Assembly (NCBI GenBank): GCA_902775345.1 | Contig: CACYLW010000007.1 | Location: 62,001-126,000 of the forward strand | Source of the DNA: an uncultured Eubacteriales bacterium | GTDB lineage: Bacteria; Bacillota; Clostridia; Peptostreptococcales; Anaerovoracaceae | DNA: 64,000 nucleotides | Direction: 5' to 3' | Shown: positions 8,696-17,605 of the stretch, piece by piece | Numbering within the stretch: position 1 is the stretch's first letter | How the letters are laid out: every line of letters begins with the position of its first letter | The notes under the pieces: generated by a model | Seen by the model: the letters and a program-made list of their open reading frames with translations, nothing else | Told to the model about the DNA's origin: nothing | The model's database searches: none | Program-made: the position numbers and the translations under genes

Positions 8696-10495
8696 ATGCT
8701 CAAAATCATAACGCTGATCTGCGCTCTGATAGGACTTCTTGCCGCGATCTCTCTGGAGACCTGGATCAGAAGCCGTATAATCAGAAATGAGGCTTCAGCT
8801 GAAACTTACGCAGAAGTCAAAAGCAGGAAATCAGAATTCTGGTCAATTCAATATTTGCCGCTTATAGTGATGCTCGCGTTGCTTGCAGCAGCTCTGTTTG
8901 TATTCGTCGGGCGCCTGAATGCCGCTGTCTTCTTAGGGGGAGCGGCTCTTTGCTTTGTTTCCGTCATTACCGGAGCCAGCACTGTAGTCAGCGGAAGCAT
9001 CGCTTCTTCGTCTACGGCTGTTACCGGAGACATAAGAAACTCTCTGAAGACTGCGTACAGATCTGCAGCGGTAATGGGACTCAGCGTATCGTCTATAGCT
9101 CTTGTCGGACTTGGTGTGCTTTTCTTCTTCCTGAAAAGAGAACAGCTCATCGACCTTGTCGCAAGCTTCGCTCTAGGAGCTTCTGCTGTTTCCCTGATGA
9201 TAGGAGTATCGGGAACTGCATTCTCGGGAGCTTATTCGCTTACTGTCAAGAGTGACGATTTCACCGACTACACCGGAATGTTCATAGGCAGCGGAGCAGA
9301 TCATGTCGAAACATATATACTGTCGGCCTGCTCAGCAGCTCTGCTTTCAGGTGTAGCTGTAGACACATCCGGCATCATGTCGACATTCACAGCTACATCT
9401 GCTGCAAGATATCCGCTGATAGTAATGGGAGGCGGAATTATCGCTTCCGTCATAGGCATCATGATATACAGAGGGTACGTCGTAAAAAGACCTGCCGAAG
9501 GACTTACGATAGGTAATTTTGTCGCTGCTGTGCTTACGGCTGCCGTAGCTGTATATTTCAGCAATGATCTGCTTCAGTCATATGTATACGGAGTATGCGT
9601 ATCGCTGGGCATGCTTGCCGCTCTCATTTCAGGAGAGGCGTCCAAGGCATATTCTACGGATGGAGCTGTTTTTAAGCGCTTCCTTCCTGATGTAAAAAGA
9701 ACAGGCGTCAGCCAGTCAATGATCTACAGCCTGTCGATCGGAATGATATCCGTAATAATACCGGCTGTACTCACGACTACGGCCATGATACTCGCATACA
9801 ATTACGCCAACTTCTATGGCATCGCGCTTGCCGCGGTCGGTATCAACTCAATGGCAGCAGTCAACTCGGCGGTAAGAGGCTTTTCGATCAATACAGCCAG
9901 CGCCTCCGAGATAGCTTCTGTATGTGATCCTGACGCAGAGAGCCCGAATCCCGCTGACGTTCTTCTGACCGCTTCTGTTAGATCCGATTCAGTTGGCAAG
10001 ACATATTCAGGCGTTGCTGCGTACGTAACTCTCGTGGCAATGTACACGGCACTTTCGGTTGTAGCCAATAATCCGGCTATAAACCTTCTGAGTACTCCGG
10101 TATTCACGGGCATAACCATCGGGGCCGTGATCGTATTTGTATGCGCCGGGTTCATAATTAGATCAATAAGAATGACCAGCCAGGTGCTTCGCTCCAGACT
10201 GAGTGATTCATATGACCCTGAGAAGCGAATAACTGCTCTCAGAGGCCTTTTGCCGCTGTTCATAATATCATTTGCCGCACCGCTCGCAGCTGTAGCTGCA
10301 GGAGGCGTAAACGGCCTCATATCTTTCTCGTGCGCGGCATCAGTCACCGGTATGTGCGTGATTTTCGCGTTCAACAACGCAGGAAAGCATTTTGACAGAC
10401 TGGCTACCGAGACACTGGGAACAATTATAAAGCTGATGGTAGCAGTAACACTCGTATTTGCTCCGCTCTTTATGGAGTTCGGGGGGATCTTTTAG
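8696..10495 (+). CDS. Membrane pyrophosphatase-like protein lacking the catalytic motifs
   Basis: A 599-residue polytopic membrane protein. Several stretches line up with ion-pumping membrane pyrophosphatase (HppA): RNSLKTAYRSAAVMGLSV at 114-131, FALGASAVSLMIGVSG at 158-173, GIALAAVGINS at 375-385, and a C-terminal FNNAGKHFDR...IKLMV...APLF segment. The parts that bind pyrophosphate and Mg are missing. The segment equivalent to KAADVGADLVGKVE plus the DDPRNP and DNVGDNVGD motifs is collapsed to about 25 residues (176-200) without that Asp array. DNAGG is replaced by SINTASASE, and the KYIE/GDTVGDPFKDT block is deleted. I infer a degenerate homologue that cannot hydrolyse pyrophosphate; its function is unknown. 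The start has GGAG 8 bases upstream. It follows secG by 45 bp and may share its transcript. Confidence 0.75.
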   Translation: MLKIITLICALIGLLAAISLETWIRSRIIRNEASAETYAEVKSRKSEFWSIQYLPLIVMLALLAAALFVFVGRLNAAVFLGGAALCFVSVITGASTVVSGSIASSSTAVTGDIRNSLKTAYRSAAVMGLSVSSIALVGLGVLFFFLKREQLIDLVASFALGASAVSLMIGVSGTAFSGAYSLTVKSDDFTDYTGMFIGSGADHVETYILSACSAALLSGVAVDTSGIMSTFTATSAARYPLIVMGGGIIASVIGIMIYRGYVVKRPAEGLTIGNFVAAVLTAAVAVYFSNDLLQSYVYGVCVSLGMLAALISGEASKAYSTDGAVFKRFLPDVKRTGVSQSMIYSLSIGMISVIIPAVLTTTAMILAYNYANFYGIALAAVGINSMAAVNSAVRGFSINTASASEIASVCDPDAESPNPADVLLTASVRSDSVGKTYSGVAAYVTLVAMYTALSVVANNPAINLLSTPVFTGITIGAVIVFVCAGFIIRSIRMTSQVLRSRLSDSYDPEKRITALRGLLPLFIISFAAPLAAVAAGGVNGLISFSCAASVTGMCVIFAFNNAGKHFDRLATETLGTIIKLMVAVTLVFAPLFMEFGGIF

Positions 10496-10532
10496 TGTAT
10501 AACTGCAGAGCAAGGCTGTATCCGAAAGAAAC

Positions 10533-10569
10533 ACGGCGGCTCTGCAGAAAAGCCGCCGTTATTAATTTA
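10533..10569 (+). terminator. Rho-independent terminator after the pyrophosphatase-like gene
   Basis: A 9-bp GC-rich stem (ACGGCGGCT / AGCCGCCGT) with a 9-nt loop, followed by TATTAATTTAA. It lies 38 bp after the stop and separates this unit from butyrate kinase. The T tract is broken, so efficiency is uncertain. Confidence 0.65.
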
Positions 10570-10590
10570 AGAATTCAGTAAGGGCAGATT

Positions 10591-11685
10591 ATGAAAAACA
10601 ACAGATTCCGCATATTCGTGATCAATCCGGGTTCGACTTCAACCAAACTCGCTCTCTTTGAGAATAATATAAAGATACTTGAAACATCGGTAACTCACGA
10701 TGCTGAAGTACTTAACTCATTCCCGACGCCGAACGATCAGTTCGACTACAGAATGAGAGTCATCAGAGACTTCGTAGAAAATAATGATATCGAACTTGAC
10801 AATATCGATGCCTTCGTGGGACGCGGAGGCGGATGCTATCCTGTACCGAGCGGAACGTTCGAGGTGAATGACCTTCTTCTTAAGGACATTAGGAACAACG
10901 TAGGCCGCTCCATACATCCATCAATACTGGGAGTACAGCTTGCGTATGAGATGCAGCAGGAATATGGCGGGAGGCTGTTCATGGTCGATCCGACATGTGT
11001 CGATGAGTATACTGATGTGGCACGTGTCACAGGGGTGAAAGGCCTGGAACGCCGGGCAGAGTCTCATGCTCTCAACCTGAGGGGCACTGCGATGAAGCAC
11101 TGTAAGATCCATGGCCTGGATTACAAAAAGACAAATCTTGTCGTAGCCCACATCGACGGAGGCATCACCATAGCCGCGCAGAAGAACGGGAGACAGATAG
11201 ACTGCAACCAGGGCGCCGGCGGTGAAGGACCATTCACTGCGACACGTACAGGTTCGCTTCCTCTTATGGAAGTGCTCGAATATTTCCAGGATCATACCGT
11301 AGAAGAGATGCGCCATCTCTGTACAGGGACAGGCGGATTTGTCTCACACTTCGGAACATCAGACGCTGACGAAGTGTATATGAGAGTACTTGACGGTGAT
11401 GAAGAAGCAAAACTTGTCTGGGAAGCGCTTTGCTACAACATTGTAAAATATATCGGCTCGATGGCTACCGTCCTTAAGGGAAATGTTGACGGTATCCTGA
11501 TCACCGGCCGTTATACCCGCTTCCGCGGACTTATTAAATACATCAGGGAATACACCGGATGGATAGCTCCTATCTATATTTATGAAAACGAGGTGGAGCA
11601 GGAAGCCATGTGTGCCGGAGCTCTCAGAGTTCTCAGAGGCGAAGAAGAAGCGAAGATATATACCGGCAAAGGTATGGTAAAATAA
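10591..11685 (+). CDS. buk: Butyrate kinase
   Basis: Acyl-phosphate kinase of the acetokinase family that makes ATP from butyryl (or branched acyl) phosphate. The 364-residue protein begins FRIFVINPGSTSTKLALF, the family's phosphate-binding start. It has VGRGGG near residue 77, AHIDGGITIAA near 186, and GAGGEGPF near 208. Length is normal. The usual partner phosphotransbutyrylase (ptb) is not adjacent on either side. The ATG follows AGTAAGGGCAG. A fermentative role is inferred; substrate preference cannot be read from sequence. Confidence 0.95.
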   Translation: MKNNRFRIFVINPGSTSTKLALFENNIKILETSVTHDAEVLNSFPTPNDQFDYRMRVIRDFVENNDIELDNIDAFVGRGGGCYPVPSGTFEVNDLLLKDIRNNVGRSIHPSILGVQLAYEMQQEYGGRLFMVDPTCVDEYTDVARVTGVKGLERRAESHALNLRGTAMKHCKIHGLDYKKTNLVVAHIDGGITIAAQKNGRQIDCNQGAGGEGPFTATRTGSLPLMEVLEYFQDHTVEEMRHLCTGTGGFVSHFGTSDADEVYMRVLDGDEEAKLVWEALCYNIVKYIGSMATVLKGNVDGILITGRYTRFRGLIKYIREYTGWIAPIYIYENEVEQEAMCAGALRVLRGEEEAKIYTGKGMVK

Positions 11686-11727
11686 TTAATCTAAAGTTGC
11701 ATATACAAAGCTAAGGAGGGTAAAAAT

Positions 11728-12765
11728 ATGTTGGAAAAGCTGGAGAAGATCCGTGAGGAAGGATTCAGGCGTATTGCCGAGTCGACGGATCCGGCCATGC
11801 TTGAGGCTGTCCGCAAGGAACTTACCGGTAAAAAGAGTTCGCTGCAGGAAGTCCTTAAAAGTCTTGGCGGACTCGATCCGGACATGCGCAGATCAGTCGG
11901 CATGAAAGCCAATGAGGTGAAGAGTCTCTTTGCCGAAAGGATCCAGGCACGCCAGGAAGAACTGATAGCGGGAGCGTCAGCAGTAGAAGGAGACATCGAC
12001 CTGACTCTTCCCGGGATCGAAGTCAGCGGCGGCGCGCTTCATCCTATAACTCAGATGTGCTATGACCTCAATGACGCCTTTAGATCACTTGGCTTTGAAA
12101 TATACAGTGAAGACGATATTTCGAGTGAGAAATATGCCTTCGATAATCTTAACTTTGCTGCAGACCATCCGGCCAGAGCTTCGATGGACACTTACTGGCT
12201 CGAAGGAACTGAAGACAAGAGAGGAAGCGACAGGCTCTGCCTCCGTCCTCATCTGACAGGCGGATCGGTAAGATATCTCCTCGAGCACGGTGCGCCTGCA
12301 AGATTTGTATATCCGGGCAGAGTGTACAGAAACGAGACGACTGATGCCCGTCATGAGAGAGCGTTCTTCCAGTATGAAGCTCTCATAGTTGACAAGGACA
12401 TCTCGTTCAGTTCCGGACGCGTCATGATCGAAGCGATCCTTGAGAAGGTGTTCGGTCGCAAAGTTAACGTCAGGATGAGAGAAGGCTTCTTCCCGTTCAC
12501 GGAACCGGGCTACGAGATAGACATGGAGTGCCTGCTCTGCGGAGGAAAGGGATGCAAGGCATGCAACCACGCCGGCTGGATAGAAGTAATGCCTGGCGGA
12601 GTAATTCATCCTAACGTGCTCAGAGCCGCGAATCTCGACCCGGATGTATGGACCGGTTTCTACACCAACATCGGTCTCGACAGAATGGTAATGATGCGTT
12701 ACGGAGTTGATGACGTAAGACTGTTCCACAGCGCTGACCTGAGATTCCTCAAGCAGTTCAAATAG
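11728..12765 (+). CDS. pheS: Phenylalanine-tRNA ligase alpha subunit
   Basis: Catalytic subunit of the heterotetrameric PheRS. The 345-residue protein has an N-terminal coiled coil (about 1-85) that contacts tRNA, and class II motifs RVYRNETTDARHERAFFQ (motif 2) and GLDRMVMMRYGVDD (motif 3). The cysteine cluster CLLCGGKGCKAC is typical of alpha subunits. The ATG follows AAGGAGGG. pheT starts 15 bp later. Only 42 bp separate buk and pheS, too few for a T-box leader. Confidence 0.97.
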   Translation: MLEKLEKIREEGFRRIAESTDPAMLEAVRKELTGKKSSLQEVLKSLGGLDPDMRRSVGMKANEVKSLFAERIQARQEELIAGASAVEGDIDLTLPGIEVSGGALHPITQMCYDLNDAFRSLGFEIYSEDDISSEKYAFDNLNFAADHPARASMDTYWLEGTEDKRGSDRLCLRPHLTGGSVRYLLEHGAPARFVYPGRVYRNETTDARHERAFFQYEALIVDKDISFSSGRVMIEAILEKVFGRKVNVRMREGFFPFTEPGYEIDMECLLCGGKGCKACNHAGWIEVMPGGVIHPNVLRAANLDPDVWTGFYTNIGLDRMVMMRYGVDDVRLFHSADLRFLKQFK

Positions 12766-12780
12766 AGAAGGAGGTAAGCT

Positions 12781-15201
12781 ATGAACGTTTCGATGAAATT
12801 CATCAGCAGATATGTAGATCTGCCTGCTGATCTTACATACGATCAGATAGCATACGACCTCACAATGAGAACTGTAGAGGTCGAGGATGTTATAAATACC
12901 GCCGCAAAGTTCCATGACATAGTTGTAGGCGAGATCAAGGAGGTAAAGGCTCATCCGAACGCTGACGCTCTTAAAGTGTGCATCGTTGATGTAGGCGAGG
13001 ATGATCTCAAGCAGATCGTCTGCGGAGGAAGCAACCTTACTGCAGGACACAGGGTCTGCGTCGCAAAACCGGGTTCTGAAGTCGTATGGCACGGCGAAGG
13101 AGAACCGGTAAAACTCAAGGAGACTAAGCTCAGAGGCGTTTCTTCATATGGCATGATCTGCGGTGCGACAGAAGTCTACCTTGCAGATATCTATCCGCCT
13201 AAAGACGAAAGAGAGATAGTCGATTTTACTGATCTCGGCGTGGAATGTGAGGTCGGACAGTGCGTTGCTGAAGCTGCAGGCGTTGATGACGTCATCCTTG
13301 AGATCGACAACAAGTCGCTTTCAAACAGACCTGACCTCTGGGGACACTATGGTGTTGCCAGGGAACTGGCAGCTATATATAAAGTGCCGTTCAATGAACT
13401 CAGCACAGAGCTTCCTGAGGGACTGCCTGAATATCCTGTAGTGATTGAAGAACCTGAAAGATGCAACAGGTTCACTGCAACAAAGATCGAGAACGTATAT
13501 GTAAAGGAATCCCCTGCATGGATGAAGACTCTTATAACAAATGCAGGAATGAGACCTATAAATGCGCTCGTAGATATCACTAACTTTGTTCTCCTCGCAG
13601 TAGGAGCTCCGCAGCATGCATATGACAGCACGCATGTAGACGGGGAGAAGATCATAGTAAGACTTGCTGAAGACGGCGAGAAGCTGCTGCTTCTTGATGA
13701 AAAAGATCTTGAGCTTACACACGATCACCTGGTGATCTGCGATACTAAGAAGCCGCTCAACCTCGCAGGTATCAAGGGCGGTAAGGATGATTCCGTACTG
13801 GATACCACTAATTCCGTGATCCTGGAATGTGCAGTATTCACAGCGCCTGGAATAAGACGCACTACGGCGTATTTCAATGAGAAGACTGATTCTGCCCTCA
13901 GATATGAGAAGGGCATAGATACACAGAGAGCTGATATCGGACTTTCGATGGCGCTTTCACTGTTCAGGGAGATCTATCCTGACTGCGTCTTCACTGCGTT
14001 TACAGATAATTATCCTGTAAAAACACAGAATGAAGTAATAGACATTACGCAGGACTTCCTCGACAGAAGACTCGGAGAAGTAATTGAAAGGTCCGAGATC
14101 GAGGACATTCTCAACAGACTTGGATACAAAGTTGAGTTTGCTGACGGAACATATCATTGCACGGTCCCTACATGGAGATCGACAGGAGACGTTTCGATAC
14201 ATGATGATATCCTCGGAGATATCGCAAGGCTCATCGGATACGAATACTTCAAGAAACAGCCTCTTCCTGTCAAGTTTGATGAATCCGTACATCAGGTAAA
14301 GATGGATCTTGCAAGAAGACTCAGAGAGTATCTTGCATTCAGGTGCGGAATGAACGAGATCTTCACATATCCGTGGGTCGACGAAAAATACATCCACGCA
14401 GCAGGTATCGATACCGAAAGCTCAGTAAGACTTGCAACACCTCCTGCACCGGAACTCGGATACCTCAGATCGTCGCTAATACCGGGAATGCTTGAGACAG
14501 TCGAGAAGAACCACAGGCATTTTGATGAGTTCTCAGTTTTTGAAGCTGCTCAGGTTTTCGAGAAAGGTGAATACAGCCCGTCCAGCGAAGATGAAGTTCT
14601 TCCTGTACATAAAAACATGCTGAGCGGAGCGTTTGCCGGCAAGGACGCAAGAACTCTGTTCTTCAAGGTAAAGGGTGTTATCGAGAGCATGCCGGGATAC
14701 TGCCACTTCAAGCCATTCACATTCAAGCAGAAAGTTAAACCTGGCTGGGCTGATGAGAAAGTATGGCTCAACGTTGTGGAAGACGGAAAGATCATCGGAT
14801 CGATCGGCCTTATCTCGGTACAGGCACTTACGGATGCCGGCATAAAGCTTATCAGCGCTGCGGCATTCGAGCTTGATACGGCTTTGCTGGATCCATATCC
14901 TTCAAGGACCAATGAGTTCAGGCATCTGCCTCAGTATCCGCTGGTTGAACAGGATCTCTCGCTTCTTGTGGATGAATCTATGACATGGGGCGAGATCAGT
15001 GAAGCGATCAAATACATGGTAAAGGATCTGAAGTTCGTCGAAGAATACCGCGGAAAGCAGATCCCTGCCGGAAAGAAGTCGATAATGCTGAGCCTCAAGA
15101 TCGGTAACGATGACTCTACAATGACATCCAAGCAGATAGAGAAAAAGATGAACGGAATCATAAAGGTGCTCGGCAAAAAATGCGGCGCACAGCTCCGTTA
15201 G
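12781..15201 (+). CDS. pheT: Phenylalanine-tRNA ligase beta subunit
   Basis: Editing and tRNA-binding subunit of PheRS, 806 residues, full length. An EMAP/Trbp-like tRNA-binding domain is near the N-terminus (VVGEIKEVKAHPNADALKV, from about residue 44), followed by the B3/B4 editing region, a B5 domain and a C-terminal ferredoxin-fold anticodon-binding domain (LLVDESMTWGEISEAIK). The start has a very strong site, GAAGGAGG. It forms an operon with pheS and probably the downstream pseudouridine synthase gene. Confidence 0.97.
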   Translation: MNVSMKFISRYVDLPADLTYDQIAYDLTMRTVEVEDVINTAAKFHDIVVGEIKEVKAHPNADALKVCIVDVGEDDLKQIVCGGSNLTAGHRVCVAKPGSEVVWHGEGEPVKLKETKLRGVSSYGMICGATEVYLADIYPPKDEREIVDFTDLGVECEVGQCVAEAAGVDDVILEIDNKSLSNRPDLWGHYGVARELAAIYKVPFNELSTELPEGLPEYPVVIEEPERCNRFTATKIENVYVKESPAWMKTLITNAGMRPINALVDITNFVLLAVGAPQHAYDSTHVDGEKIIVRLAEDGEKLLLLDEKDLELTHDHLVICDTKKPLNLAGIKGGKDDSVLDTTNSVILECAVFTAPGIRRTTAYFNEKTDSALRYEKGIDTQRADIGLSMALSLFREIYPDCVFTAFTDNYPVKTQNEVIDITQDFLDRRLGEVIERSEIEDILNRLGYKVEFADGTYHCTVPTWRSTGDVSIHDDILGDIARLIGYEYFKKQPLPVKFDESVHQVKMDLARRLREYLAFRCGMNEIFTYPWVDEKYIHAAGIDTESSVRLATPPAPELGYLRSSLIPGMLETVEKNHRHFDEFSVFEAAQVFEKGEYSPSSEDEVLPVHKNMLSGAFAGKDARTLFFKVKGVIESMPGYCHFKPFTFKQKVKPGWADEKVWLNVVEDGKIIGSIGLISVQALTDAGIKLISAAAFELDTALLDPYPSRTNEFRHLPQYPLVEQDLSLLVDESMTWGEISEAIKYMVKDLKFVEEYRGKQIPAGKKSIMLSLKIGNDDSTMTSKQIEKKMNGIIKVLGKKCGAQLR

Positions 15202-15204
15202 ATA

Positions 15205-16119
15205 ATGGCAAAATACGAACATACAGTTACAACAGAAGAAGAAGGGCTGACTATCAATCAGATCCTGAGGATGAATTACAAATTCTCCGCAAGATTCAGG
15301 ACAAAAATGAAGTATCAGTCGCTTGTAGATCTGAATGGTACACCGACTCCCGGATACATAAAACCGGGGGCCGGTGATGTCATCGGAGTGAGGCTTCCTG
15401 ACGAGACAAGCGATTTTGAGCCTGAAGACATTCCTCTTGATATCATATATGAGGATGATGACCTGATACTTGTAAACAAGCAGCCCGGAGTGATAGTTCA
15501 CCCTACAAAAGGTCACCCGCAGCATACCATTGCCAACGGCGTGATGAAATACATGATCGACAGCGGACAGAGTTTCAAGGTAAGATTCGCGAACCGTATC
15601 GACATGGACACGTCAGGTATCATCATAGTTGCAAAAAACGCAAACGCGCAGAACGAGCTTTCATCACAGATGCGGCGAAATACTGTCGTTAAAAAATACT
15701 ATGCGCTGGTGGAAGGAAACGTTAGTGAAGATCATTTTGAGATAAATCTCCCTGTAGGAAGACCCGATCAGGTGTCCATCCGCCGCGAAGTAATGTATGA
15801 AGGCGGAAAGGATGCTCTCAGTGAAGTGAATGTGATTGAACGCTATGATTCCGAGGCATACGGACCGCATACGCTTGTCGAGGTGATACTGCACACCGGA
15901 CGTACACATCAGATACGCGTGCACCTGTCCCATATAGGGCATATCATCACGGGAGATGTTCTCTATGGCGGGAGAACCCAGCTGATTCAGCGTCAGGCTC
16001 TGCATGCCTACTATATAGAATTCGATCATCCGATCACAAAAGAAAGGGTGCGGTTCAGGACTAATCTTCCTGATGATATAAAAGATGCGATAGACAAATT
16101 AAAAAACAGCGCAGAGTGA
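15205..16119 (+). CDS. RluA-family pseudouridine synthase
   Basis: RNA pseudouridine synthase, 304 residues. The catalytic motif RIDMDTSG with its Asp lies at about residues 131-138, and the family's GRTHQIRVHL is near 232-241. An N-terminal S4-like region (residues 1-85) is present. The ATG lies 3 bases after the pheT stop and I see no Shine-Dalgarno site, so translation may depend on ribosomes finishing pheT. The target (rRNA or tRNA, as in RluD or YjbO/YlyB) cannot be told from this. Confidence 0.92.
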   Translation: MAKYEHTVTTEEEGLTINQILRMNYKFSARFRTKMKYQSLVDLNGTPTPGYIKPGAGDVIGVRLPDETSDFEPEDIPLDIIYEDDDLILVNKQPGVIVHPTKGHPQHTIANGVMKYMIDSGQSFKVRFANRIDMDTSGIIIVAKNANAQNELSSQMRRNTVVKKYYALVEGNVSEDHFEINLPVGRPDQVSIRREVMYEGGKDALSEVNVIERYDSEAYGPHTLVEVILHTGRTHQIRVHLSHIGHIITGDVLYGGRTQLIQRQALHAYYIEFDHPITKERVRFRTNLPDDIKDAIDKLKNSAE

Positions 16120-16129
16120 GCGCTGTTTT
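16103..16129. terminator. Bidirectional terminator between rluA-type gene and nadK
   Basis: A 10-bp stem (AAAACAGCGC / GCGCTGTTTT) with a 7-nt loop that contains the TGA stop of the pseudouridine synthase gene. It has T on the plus strand and T on the minus strand, so it can end both convergent transcripts. Confidence 0.75.
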
Positions 16130-16153
16130 GATTTGCGTGTGATATGAAATATA

Positions 16154-16951
16154 TCACAGGAGCTTGCTGGAGAGCTTGCTCCAGTGATCGTATGACTTAG
16201 TACGGATAAGGCGGATCTCTTTATCCGAACGGGTTATCTCCATTTTCAGTACACCTCCGAATTCATGAGTGCGGCCGTCGAATGAAACAAGTACCGTACC
16301 GCCTTCGCATCTGCCCGTGCCGGCAATTGTGATGATCTCACTTGACGGAAGTATCAGACTCGATTTAAAGCATCTGTATGCATTCGTGTTCATAGGTGCT
16401 ATAGGAGTGAGCTGAAGCACGTCGAGCTCAGGCGATATGAGCGATCCTCCGAGGGAATAGTTGTAAGCTGTGGAACCGACAGGTGTGGATATTATGATAC
16501 CGTCGCCCGAAAAGTCCTGTATCTTGGTATTGTCGATGGATATCCCATAATGTGAAGCGTGCGAGTAGGGACCTCTTACCACGATCTCGTTGAGTCCCGT
16601 GCGAAGGAATTCTCCTCTGCGCGTGATTATTTTTGCCTGAACCGGACTTATATGCTGAAGCTGGTATTCTCCTTTTGAGATATACTCCATTGTTTCTTTC
16701 AGATTTGTCGGAAGTGCTTCCTGGAAGAAACCGAGATGCCCCGTGTTGATACCGATAATAGGTATTTTCGGGAATCCGCATTTATGAACGAAACTGAGGA
16801 ACGTGCCGTCGCCTCCGATACAGGCGAGAAGATCTTCGTCACCTGTGAAATCTTCAACAACTTCATAGCCGTATTCTTTAACAAGCGGAATGAATTCATT
16901 GTACGCTGATCTCGATTTGTCTTTCTGATTACAGAACACGTATATCTTCAT
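16154..16951 (-). CDS. nadK: NAD kinase
   Basis: Phosphorylates NAD to NADP. The 265-residue protein on the minus strand has the conserved GGDGT (46-50, catalytic Asp48), NTGHLGF near residue 69, the LNEIVV motif and DGIIISTPVGSTAY. This is the only minus-strand gene in the window. In many Firmicutes nadK follows tlyA; here it sits alone between convergent and divergent neighbours, with its own promoter candidate at 17025-17053. Confidence 0.96.
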   Translation of the reverse strand: MKIYVFCNQKDKSRSAYNEFIPLVKEYGYEVVEDFTGDEDLLACIGGDGTFLSFVHKCGFPKIPIIGINTGHLGFFQEALPTNLKETMEYISKGEYQLQHISPVQAKIITRRGEFLRTGLNEIVVRGPYSHASHYGISIDNTKIQDFSGDGIIISTPVGSTAYNYSLGGSLISPELDVLQLTPIAPMNTNAYRCFKSSLILPSSEIITIAGTGRCEGGTVLVSFDGRTHEFGGVLKMEITRSDKEIRLIRTKSYDHWSKLSSKLL

Positions 16952-16995
16952 TTTGCACTCTCCGTATGCTATAATAATCTGTCAGAATATGGAAT

Positions 16996-17023
16996 TTGAG
17001 CAATATTGCTGCGTCGATATAAA
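16996..17023 (+). promoter_or_regulatory. Candidate plus-strand promoter for the dgt-dnaG-rpoD operon
   Basis: TTGAGC (16996-17001), a 16-bp spacer and TATAAA (17018-17023). It is divergent from and overlaps the nadK promoter candidate. Confidence 0.42.
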
Positions 17024-17024
17024 T

Positions 17025-17053
17025 ATTATAGCACTTGGATCATCGTATTTGAA
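17025..17053 (-). promoter_or_regulatory. Candidate promoter for nadK
   Basis: Read on the minus strand: TTCAAA (17053-17048), an exact 17-bp spacer and a perfect TATAAT (17030-17025). It is 74 bp before the nadK start codon. Confidence 0.6.
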
Positions 17054-17059
17054 TTATAA

Positions 17060-17605
17060 ATGGATAAGGTCAGATTTTACCGCATACTTGATATAGACTC
17101 TGCTGATGAGTTCCAGTATTTCGAGAATCTCTCAGCACTTATGGAAGAAGATGAATATATTGAGGAGAACCTCATAAAAGATCTCATCCGCAATGTGGAC
17201 AGAGAAAAACTGTCAGAACACATGAATTCGTATTTTGACGGATTTCTTGATCATCTGCCGGATAATGAGACCGATCTTTACGTGCTTGTCGAATCGATGG
17301 GAAGGGTATTTGACGGACTTATCATGGATGATATGAGCGATGCCGACATAGATGCGCTTGCCTCTGAAATTACCAGATTCCGCAAATGGTATGTTCACGA
17401 TCTGAACGCTTTCAATAAACTGACCGGCGAGGAAACAAGCGTAAGAGACGCCAGATTCGATATTGCAGCCGCAAAGCTGCTGGGTGATGAAGCCGACTAT
17501 GATTTCAGGCTGGCTCTGGATTACGATATCGACGGATTCGATGTAAGGATAGCTGACATGCTCGGAGCGTCATTTGCTGCAGAGAACGGCACTGAAAATG
17601 AATAA
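17060..17605 (+). CDS. Conserved-looking acidic protein of unknown function, upstream of dgt
   Basis: A 181-residue soluble, very acidic protein (many Asp and Glu, no signal peptide or membrane segment). I do not recognise a family. It appears helical, with stretches such as LIRNVDREKLSEHMNSYFDG and FRKWYVHDLNAFNKLTG. The ATG lacks a clear Shine-Dalgarno site, though the coding frame runs without interruption and overlaps the next start by 8 bp. It is the first gene of a unit with the dGTPase-like gene, dnaG and rpoD, which suggests co-regulation with DNA replication but does not prove a role in it. Confidence 0.7.
   Translation: MDKVRFYRILDIDSADEFQYFENLSALMEEDEYIEENLIKDLIRNVDREKLSEHMNSYFDGFLDHLPDNETDLYVLVESMGRVFDGLIMDDMSDADIDALASEITRFRKWYVHDLNAFNKLTGEETSVRDARFDIAAAKLLGDEADYDFRLALDYDIDGFDVRIADMLGASFAAENGTENE

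Noticed and set aside
11686-11727. T-box leader before pheS
   Set aside because: Only 42 bp are available, with no specifier stem, no TGGN motif and no terminator.
12085-13092. A 335-codon open frame on the minus strand across pheS and pheT
   Set aside because: It lies antisense to two well-supported genes, has no ribosome site and its composition (Ser, Cys, Arg and His rich) is typical of a shadow frame.
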